Source: Streptomyces canus 299MFChir4.1
GTDB lineage: Bacteria > Actinomycetota > Actinomycetes > Streptomycetales > Streptomycetaceae
Direction of reading: 5' to 3'
DNA: 64,000 bases
Assembly: GCF_000383615.1 (NCBI RefSeq)
Contig: NZ_KB911589.1
Location: 219,445 to 283,444 of the forward strand
The notes under the pieces were generated by a model. The model worked only from the letters and a program-made list of their open reading frames with translations. It was not told the origin of the DNA and searched no databases. Made by a program: the position numbers and the translations under genes. Shown piece after piece: positions 58,791-64,000 of this stretch (position 1 is its first letter; each line of letters opens with the position of its first letter).

Positions 58791-59381
58791 TCAGTTCAGG
58801 CGCTCCCGGATCCGGCCCCGCAGCCAGGACATCGTGAAGCCCCGCGGATCCACCTTGCCCGGCTGCCACTCCAGGTGGCCGATGACCGACCGTTCCGTCC
58901 AGCCGTGGTAGCGGCACACCGCCGCGGAGACCCGCTCGATCGCCTTCAGCTGGGCGGCCGGCCAGGGGTCGTCGCCGTCGCCGAGGTTCTCGCACTCGAA
59001 GCCGTAGAAGTGGCGGTTGCCGTCGGTGTTGGCCTCGTTGTCGGCAGGAAGCGCCTTCTCCGCGATCACCGCGCGCAGGACGTCGTCGTCGCCGAGGCCG
59101 GCGTGGTTGGCGCGGCCGTAGCCGACGAGATGGACGGTGCCGTCCTTGGTGATGACGCCGTGGCACAGGGGGCCCGGCAGGTCGGTGTAGCCCTTGCGGC
59201 ACAGCTCGACCGTCGCCGCGCTGCCCCTGGTCACCGTGTGGTGGATCATCACGCCGTGCACCGGTCCCCAGGCGCCGACGTGGTTGCGGTTGTGGTGCTC
59301 CCAGTCGCCGACCTCGACGATGGTGGCGCCCTCCGCCCGCAGGACGCCCAGGAATCTGCCTGCGGACATGGGTGAGGCCAT
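58791..59381 (-). CDS. N-acetylmuramoyl-L-alanine amidase (PGRP/Amidase_2 type)
   Basis: A 196-residue zinc amidase of the Amidase_2/PGRP family that cuts the muramyl-alanine bond of peptidoglycan. Zinc ligands are likely His in VMIHHTVTRG near residue 46 and the His in VIGHLEWQPGKVDP near 170, with conserved YGFECEN between. No signal peptide is seen at ATG 59381 (GGAGGGAGCC upstream), so export is by another route, or the protein is released by lysis, or it is of phage origin. It is divergent from the encapsulin gene across a 313-bp spacer. Confidence 0.88.
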   Translation of the reverse strand: MASPMSAGRFLGVLRAEGATIVEVGDWEHHNRNHVGAWGPVHGVMIHHTVTRGSAATVELCRKGYTDLPGPLCHGVITKDGTVHLVGYGRANHAGLGDDDVLRAVIAEKALPADNEANTDGNRHFYGFECENLGDGDDPWPAAQLKAIERVSAAVCRYHGWTERSVIGHLEWQPGKVDPRGFTMSWLRGRIRERLN

Positions 59382-59694
59382 GGCTCCCTCCTTCGTGCTG
59401 CGTGCCGGCCGCCGACCGCGGCCGGCCCCTACAGGTGCTTGTACCGAAAGAGGCGGAATCCGACTCCTGGTTCGCACCGCGTGCGAACCGATTCGGACAG
59501 TCAAATTCCGTTCATGACAGCGGAATTGACCGGGCGTCAGCGGATAGGAAGAGCGCATATGCCCAGCCGCGCAATGATCCATTCCCCCTCTTTCGTGTAA
59601 TAGCACCGGCACGTTCCGTGAGGAAGGCTTGCTCTTGCACATCGATGCCCGGGCGTAGAGCGCGTCCGGGCATGTACCGGGAGGGCAATTCCTT
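59382..59694. promoter_or_regulatory. Control region of the encapsulin operon with three inverted repeats
   Basis: Gene-free spacer, less GC-rich than average. It contains GGTTCGCAC-CGC-GTGCGAACC (59469-59489, perfect 9-bp arms), a TCAAATTCCG/CGGAATTGA repeat (59501-59529) and ATGCCCGG/CCGGGCAT (59645-59673). The first two look like regulator-binding palindromes; the last lies in the leader. No clear -10 was assigned. Confidence 0.6.
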
Positions 59695-61101
59695 ATGTCG
59701 GTAGGCGAAGAGGTCCGCACCGAGCAGGACCGGCCGCAGCAGAGCCTCGGCACAGCGGCCGCGCGGAACCTGGCCACCACCACCAAGTCCGCACCCCAGA
59801 TGCAGGAGATCAGCTCCCGCTGGCTGCTGCGCACGCTGCCCTGGGTGAACGTCCAGGGTGGTACGTACCGGGTGAACCGCCGCCTGAGCTACGCCGTGGG
59901 CGACGGCCGGGTGACCTTCGTGAAGACCGGGGACCGGGTCGAGGTGATCCCCGCCGAGCTGCGCGAGCTGCCGGCGCTCAGGTCGTACGAAGAGGACGAC
60001 GTGCTCTCCGAGCTCGCCCAGCGCTGCCAGCAGCGGGAGTTCACCCAGGGTTCGGTGATCGCCTCGTTCGGCGCCCAGGCCGACGAGGTGTACCTGCTGG
60101 CGCACGGCAGGGTGGAGAAGGTCGGGACCGGCCCCTACGGCGACGACGCGGTCCTCGGAGTCCTCGCCGATGGCGCCTACTTCGGCGACCAGGCGCTCCT
60201 CGACCCGGACGCCATCTGGGAGTACACCGCCCGCGCGGCCACCGCCTGCACGGTCCTGGTGCTGCCCCGCCAAGAGGTCGACCAGGTGGCGGAGCGTGCC
60301 GAAGCCCTGCGCGAGCACCTCAGGGAGCAGCGCGCGATCCCCTCGCAGCGCACCAACAAGTACGGCGAGAAGGAGATCGACCTCGCGGCGGGCCACGACG
60401 GCGAACCCGACATCCCGCACACCTTCGTCGACTACGACGCCCGGCCCCGCGAGTACGAACTGAGCATCGCCCAGACCGTTCTGCGCATCCACACCCGGGT
60501 CGCCGACCTCTACAACCAGCCGATGAACCAGACGGAACAGCAGATCCGGCTGACCGTCGAGGCACTCAAGGAGCGCCAGGAGCACGAGCTCGTCAACAAC
60601 CGCGAGTTCGGGCTGCTGAACAACTGCGAGTACGACCAGCGACTCCAGCCGCACGACGGTGTGCCCAGCCCCGACGACCTCGACGAGCTGCTCAGCCGCC
60701 GCCGGGGCACCAAGCTGCTGCTGGCCCACCCGCGCGCGATCTCCGCGATCGGCCGTGAGCTCAACAAGCGCGGGCTGGTCCCCGAGACCATCGACGTGGG
60801 CGGCAACCGCATCCCCACCTGGCGCGGGGTGCCGATCTATCCGTGCAACAAGATCCCGGTCACCCCGGAGCGGACCACCTCGATCATCGCCATGCGTACC
60901 GGTGAGGCAGACCAGGGCGTCATCGGCCTCCAGCAGGCCGGTATCCCGGACGAGATCGAGCCGAGCCTGTCGGTGCGGTTCATGGGCATCAACGAACAGT
61001 CGATCATCAAGTACCTGGTGACGGCCTACTACTCGGCGGCCGTGATGGTGCCGGACGCGCTCGGAGTCCTGGAGAACGTCGAGATCGGTCGCTGGAGGTG
61101 A
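59695..61101 (+). CDS. Family 2B encapsulin shell protein with cyclic-nucleotide-binding domain
   Basis: A 468-residue HK97-fold nanocompartment shell protein. Residues about 1-100 are the N-terminal arm and part of the HK97 fold (SSRWLLRTLPWVNVQGGTYRVN). Residues about 103-200 are an inserted cyclic-nucleotide-binding domain with FTQGSVIASFGAQADEVYLL, a phosphate cassette FGDQALL followed by TARAAT. Residues 250-468 continue the shell fold, with PREYELSIAQTVLRIHTRVADLYN, GTKLLLAHPRAISAIGRELN and the end NVEIGRWR. This is the Family 2B architecture (relatives EshA and SrpI), formerly annotated as transcriptional regulators. ATG 59695 has GGGAGGG 9 bp upstream. It is directly followed by a prenyl synthase gene, its likely cargo. 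Confidence 0.92.
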   Translation: MSVGEEVRTEQDRPQQSLGTAAARNLATTTKSAPQMQEISSRWLLRTLPWVNVQGGTYRVNRRLSYAVGDGRVTFVKTGDRVEVIPAELRELPALRSYEEDDVLSELAQRCQQREFTQGSVIASFGAQADEVYLLAHGRVEKVGTGPYGDDAVLGVLADGAYFGDQALLDPDAIWEYTARAATACTVLVLPRQEVDQVAERAEALREHLREQRAIPSQRTNKYGEKEIDLAAGHDGEPDIPHTFVDYDARPREYELSIAQTVLRIHTRVADLYNQPMNQTEQQIRLTVEALKERQEHELVNNREFGLLNNCEYDQRLQPHDGVPSPDDLDELLSRRRGTKLLLAHPRAISAIGRELNKRGLVPETIDVGGNRIPTWRGVPIYPCNKIPVTPERTTSIIAMRTGEADQGVIGLQQAGIPDEIEPSLSVRFMGINEQSIIKYLVTAYYSAAVMVPDALGVLENVEIGRWR

Positions 61102-61295
61102 CGTTTCCGCGCCGGGGGGCCGTGTCCCCGGCCACCGGGGCGGGTAGGCCCCGGTCGAACAGCGGGGCGGGGGGACCCCCGTCGAACACCGGGGTGGGGG
61201 CACTCCGGCCGGCCTCCGGAGGGGAGACACCCCGGAGGAGCGCGCCCGCACCCAGCGCAAGCGCAACCGGCCGCGGACTGACCGAGGGGGGTTCC

Positions 61296-62840
61296 ATGGC
61301 CGAGTGCACGACGGGCACGCAGGCGCTGGTGACAGAAGGGACGGACGTGCGGGCGCCGGCCACCGGGGGGATGGAGTCGCCGGCCGCCGAGCGTCCCGGG
61401 GTCGGGCCGCCGGCGGGGGAGAGGGGCCGACTCGACCGGGCCGAGGCGAGCCCGCTTCACGGGACCGACGCGCGGTCCGGGACACGGCCGCTCCACGGGG
61501 CCGACACGGGGTGCGAGGCGCTGCCGCCCCGTGAGACCGACGCGCAGTCCGAGGCACAGCTGCTCCACGGAGCCGACCCGCCCTCCGAGCCCCTGCCGTT
61601 GCAAGGGTCCGGCCCGCCCTCCGAGGCCTGCCCGCTCTACGGGCCCGAGGTGGCGTCCGCAGCGCCTCCACGTCACGGGCCCGAGGTGCCGCCCGAAGCG
61701 CCTCCACGTCACGAGCCCGACGTGCCGCCCGCAGCGCCTCCACGTCACGGGCCCGACGTGCCGCCCGAAGCGCCTCCACGTCAAGGGTCCGACGCCCGGC
61801 CGGAGACGCACGCAGTCGATGGTCACGAGGCCGCGGTGATCCTGGAGCGGGTACGGGCGTCGGTCGATCCCGAGCTGCGGGCCGCGCTGGAGTCGCTGCC
61901 CGGTTCCCTGCGCAGGGTCGCGCTCTACCACTTCGGCTGGGAACAGGCCGACGGCACCCAGGCGGCGGGCAACGCGGGCAAGGCGATTCGGCCCGCGCTC
62001 GTCCTCACCGCGGCCGCCGCTCTCGGCGGGGAGCGGGCGCGGGCGGCGGCCGTCCGAGCGGCCGTGGCCGTGGAGCTGGTCCACAACTTCACGCTGCTGC
62101 ACGACGACGTGATGGACCGCGACACCACCCGGAGGCACCGCCCCACCGCGTGGACCGTGTTCGGCGACGCCGACGCGATCCTCGCCGGGGACGCCCTCCA
62201 GGCGCTGGCACTCCGGCTGCTGGCCGAGGACCCGCACCCCGCCGCGGCACCGGCGGCGGCCCGGCTCGCGGCCTGTGTCGTCGAGCTGTGTGAGGGCCAG
62301 CACGAGGACACCGCCATGCAGGCGCTCGGCCCCGGTGAGGTCACCCTCGACCAGGTGCTCGTGATGGCGGAGGCCAAGACGGGCGCGCTGCTCGGGTGTG
62401 CCTGCGCGCTCGGCGCGCTGTACGCGGGCGCGTCCGCCGAGGACGTCGGGGCGCTGGACGCGTTCGGCCGGGAGGCGGGCCTCGCCTTCCAGCTCATCGA
62501 CGACGTGATCGGGATATGGGGCGACCCGGGCCACACCGGCAAACCGGCCGGCGCGGACCTCGCCGCCCGCAAGAAGTCCCTCCCGGTGGTCGCCGCGCTC
62601 ACCTCCGGCACGGCGGCGGCCACGGAACTGGCCGAGCTGTACGCGGCGCCGTACGCCGAGGAGGACCTGGCGCGTACGGCCCTCGCCGTCGAGGAGGCCG
62701 GCGGTCGCGACTGGGCGCAGGCGCAGGCGGCCGACCGGATGGCCCGGGCGATGGGGCAGCTGTCCCGTGCGGTGCCCGATCCGGAGGCGGCGGGCGGCCT
62801 GCTCTCGCTCGCGGAGTTCGTGACGCGGCGCAGCGCCTGA
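61296..62840 (+). CDS. Polyprenyl diphosphate synthase with repetitive N-terminal tail, putative encapsulin cargo
   Basis: A 514-residue isoprenoid chain-elongating synthase with an extra N-terminal tail of about 185 residues. The catalytic domain has the first aspartate-rich motif LLHDDVMDRD (near residue 270), GKAIRPALVL (near 229), EAKTGALLG and the second motif LIDDVIGIWGD (near 402). Product chain length cannot be assigned. The tail is rich in Pro, Ala, Glu and His and holds ten tandem 12-residue repeats (61455-61814), so it is probably disordered and suited to cargo loading. I use ATG 61296 because GAGGGGGG lies 4 nt upstream; GTG 61098, overlapping the encapsulin stop as GTGA, would add 66 residues. 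Confidence 0.88.
   Translation: MAECTTGTQALVTEGTDVRAPATGGMESPAAERPGVGPPAGERGRLDRAEASPLHGTDARSGTRPLHGADTGCEALPPRETDAQSEAQLLHGADPPSEPLPLQGSGPPSEACPLYGPEVASAAPPRHGPEVPPEAPPRHEPDVPPAAPPRHGPDVPPEAPPRQGSDARPETHAVDGHEAAVILERVRASVDPELRAALESLPGSLRRVALYHFGWEQADGTQAAGNAGKAIRPALVLTAAAALGGERARAAAVRAAVAVELVHNFTLLHDDVMDRDTTRRHRPTAWTVFGDADAILAGDALQALALRLLAEDPHPAAAPAAARLAACVVELCEGQHEDTAMQALGPGEVTLDQVLVMAEAKTGALLGCACALGALYAGASAEDVGALDAFGREAGLAFQLIDDVIGIWGDPGHTGKPAGADLAARKKSLPVVAALTSGTAAATELAELYAAPYAEEDLARTALAVEEAGGRDWAQAQAADRMARAMGQLSRAVPDPEAAGGLLSLAEFVTRRSA
61455..61814 (+). repeat. Ten tandem 36-bp (12-residue) repeats inside the prenyl synthase gene
   Basis: In the reading frame of the synthase ten consecutive 12-residue units occur, starting LHGTDARSGTRP and ending RQGSDARPETHA. 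Units 7-9 (RHGPEVPPEAPP, RHEPDVPPAAPP, RHGPDVPPEAPP) are almost identical; outer units are more diverged but keep the exact 12-residue phase and a (L/R)HG start. Confidence 0.85.
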
Positions 62841-62905
62841 GGACCCCGGAGCGCCCGGCACCGCGCGGTCCTGACCCCGCGCGGCCCCCGCGTGTTCCGG
62901 CCGAC

Positions 62906-62938
62906 GGGTCCCGCACATCCCCACGGTGTGCGGGGCCC
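62906..62938 (+). terminator. Terminator of the encapsulin operon
   Basis: GGGTCCCGCACA (62906-62917) pairs with TGTGCGGGGCCC (62927-62938), one T-G wobble, 9-nt loop, 66 bp after the synthase stop. Confidence 0.65.
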
Positions 62939-63008
62939 GCTTCCGCATGCTTACCGGATATTCTCAACGCCCTTGTGGCCGACGGTGGTTGAGTTGAAGG
63001 GGCGGGGC

Positions 63009-63614
63009 ATGGGCGTGGCGATACGGACGGCCGGCGGAAGCGATCGCGAACTGGTGACGCGGCTGCTGGACGCGGCCTTCCAGGACGATCCGGTCAGTGG
63101 GTGGATCTTTCCGGGAGAGGAGTACCGCCGTACGACGCATCCCCGGTTGATGGCCGCGTTCGTGGACATCGTGCTGGCCGAGGGGCGGGTGGACGTCACG
63201 GAGGAGGGGACCGCCTGCGCGTTGTGGCTGCCGGTGCCGGCGGACGGGGGCGACGAGCACGACGGCGAGGACGAGTTCGCGGCCCTGCGCGAGGCTCTCG
63301 ATCCGGGCAATGAGCGCATCGAGCTGATCGGACGGCTCACGGCCGGGGTGCATCCGTCCGGGCGGGCCCATGAGTACCTGTGGATGATCGGCGTGGACCC
63401 CGGGCACCAGGGGGAGGGACTCGGGACCGCGCTCATGGGCTCGGTTCTGGAGCGGTGCGACCGGGACGGGGTGCCGGCGTATCTGGAGGCGAGCAGTGCG
63501 CGGAGCCGGGGGCTGTACGAGCGGCTCGGGTTCGAGTTGGTGGAGCGGCCGCTCGAACTGCCCGACGGGCCCCTGATGTGGCCGATGTGGCGCGAGCCGC
63601 GCGCCTCGCGATAG
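63009..63614 (+). CDS. GNAT-family N-acetyltransferase
   Basis: A 201-residue acetyltransferase. The acetyl-CoA site is LWMIGVDPGHQGEGLGTALMGSVLERC near residues 123-149 (Q-G-x-G-L-G core) and the C-terminal strand contains PAYLEASSARSRGLYERLGFELV. Start ATG 63009 has AAGGGGCGGGGC upstream. It follows the encapsulin operon in the same direction but behind a terminator, so it is probably independent. Acceptor substrate unknown. Confidence 0.88.
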   Translation: MGVAIRTAGGSDRELVTRLLDAAFQDDPVSGWIFPGEEYRRTTHPRLMAAFVDIVLAEGRVDVTEEGTACALWLPVPADGGDEHDGEDEFAALREALDPGNERIELIGRLTAGVHPSGRAHEYLWMIGVDPGHQGEGLGTALMGSVLERCDRDGVPAYLEASSARSRGLYERLGFELVERPLELPDGPLMWPMWREPRASR

Positions 63615-63671
63615 GCGGGGAGCCGCGCTGAGCGGGGCGTCGCCCAGCTCGCAGCGCGGTGCCGCCGACTA

Positions 63672-64000
63672 GTGCCGCATCAAGCAACGTTCGCCCCGTG
63701 GTGATGTGTCGCCCGGTTGCTGCGCTGGGCAACATTGGACGGCGAGAATGCTCGCGTGGCTGAACGAGTACGGATTCGGGAGATCGATGATGACGAGGGC
63801 AGGAGGTTGCTGCGGATCATCCGCAGAGGCACCGGTTCCGTGGTGACCTGGCGGCGGGCCCAGATGGTGCTGTTATCGGCGCAGGGCATGCCCGTGGCGA
63901 AGATCGCCGAGGTGACGTTCACCAGTCCGGACCGGATCCGGGACGTGATCCACAACTTCAACACCGACGGCTTCGACTCGCTCTACCCGAAGTACAAAGG
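63672..64000 (+). mobile_element. Left end of an IS630-type insertion sequence (continues beyond window)
   Basis: A TA dinucleotide at 63670-63671, the usual IS630 target, is followed by noncoding sequence with repeated GCAAC motifs (GCATCAAGCAACG; GGGCAACATTGG) and then the transposase start at 63756. The right end is outside the window, so the terminal repeats cannot be compared. Confidence 0.6.
63756..64000 (+). CDS. IS630-family transposase, N-terminal part (cut by window end)
   Basis: From GTG 63756 an open frame runs to the window edge (81 complete codons). It reads VAERVRIREIDDDEGRRLL, then VTWRRAQMVLLSAQGMPVAKIAEVTFTSPDRIRDVIHNF and FDSLYPKYKG, the helix-turn-helix N-terminus typical of IS630-type transposases in actinobacteria. 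The DDE catalytic domain lies outside the window, so intactness cannot be judged. Confidence 0.8.
   Translation, partial: MAERVRIREIDDDEGRRLLRIIRRGTGSVVTWRRAQMVLLSAQGMPVAKIAEVTFTSPDRIRDVIHNFNTDGFDSLYPKYK

Noticed and set aside
58791..59381. Prophage remnant suggested by the amidase
   Set aside because: No other phage gene is present and Amidase_2 proteins are common chromosomal genes in Streptomyces.
59695..61101. Cyclic-nucleotide-dependent transcriptional regulator (Crp type)
   Set aside because: There is no DNA-binding domain; the cyclic-nucleotide-binding segment is inserted in an HK97-type shell fold.
61455..61814. 36-bp repeats as a possible CRISPR array
   Set aside because: There are no spacers; units are contiguous, in frame and encode a 12-residue protein repeat.

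Overview
The window is a GC-rich stretch of a Streptomyces chromosome, or of a very close relative. Codons almost always end in G or C, GTG starts and GTGA/ATGA start-stop overlaps are common, and the content matches, from memory and not from a search, the Streptomyces coelicolor interval around SCO5190 to SCO5251. Signature genes are sigR-rsrA, the epi-isozizaene synthase/CYP170A pair, nrdAB behind a cobalamin riboswitch, dasR-dasABCD-nagB, wblE and sigH-prsH. It is mostly core chromosome with a few scars of gene loss and one insertion sequence entering at the right edge. Layout: 0.1-3.2 kb holds three AIM24-domain genes, the first fused to TerD. 3.2-12.3 kb is housekeeping: a NUDIX hydrolase, a metalloprotease-like protein, a membrane-anchored SDR, MoaE, a PDZ/Lon-type protease and a giant UPF0182 membrane protein. 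12.3-15.2 kb has two identical initiator tRNA genes flanking a Sel1-repeat gene, then the wreck of an ABC-transporter ATPase. 15.2-22.4 kb carries a Fur-family regulator, a CBS protein, HisN, TetR, an SMR transporter, RsgA, AroA, an M50 protease and an SRAP protein. 23-28.8 kb carries the thiol-oxidative-stress pair sigR-rsrA, two consecutive membrane HD-domain proteins, a TPR protein and peptide deformylase. 29-31.5 kb is the albaflavenone pair (terpene synthase and P450, ATGA-coupled). 31.5-40.2 kb holds a GlxA-type regulator, two secreted proteins, class Ia ribonucleotide reductase nrdAB controlled by a B12 riboswitch and probably NrdR, and a monocarboxylate permease; beside the permease lie decayed cstA and ybdD genes. 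41-47.8 kb is the chitin/N-acetylglucosamine system. DasR and its operator-like sites (dre) control the ABC transporter DasABC, a GH3 hexosaminidase and NagB; one further perfect-core dre lies alone at 49.6 kb. 48-58.8 kb includes an SDR/TetR pair, a PdtaS-like kinase, wblE, a lipid kinase, the osmotic-stress sigma factor sigH with its anti-sigma factor, a UBP zinc-finger protein, a Na+/H+ antiporter and a PLP enzyme. The most interesting unit is at 59.7-62.8 kb: a Family 2B encapsulin shell protein (HK97 fold with an inserted cyclic-nucleotide-binding domain) followed directly by a polyprenyl diphosphate synthase whose long N-terminal tail contains ten exact 12-residue tandem repeats. I read this as a nanocompartment enclosing an isoprenoid enzyme, with the repeat tail as candidate cargo-loading domain. 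A GNAT acetyltransferase and the left end of an IS630-type element close the window. All functional calls are from reading the sequence and from remembered families; nothing was run through a database.
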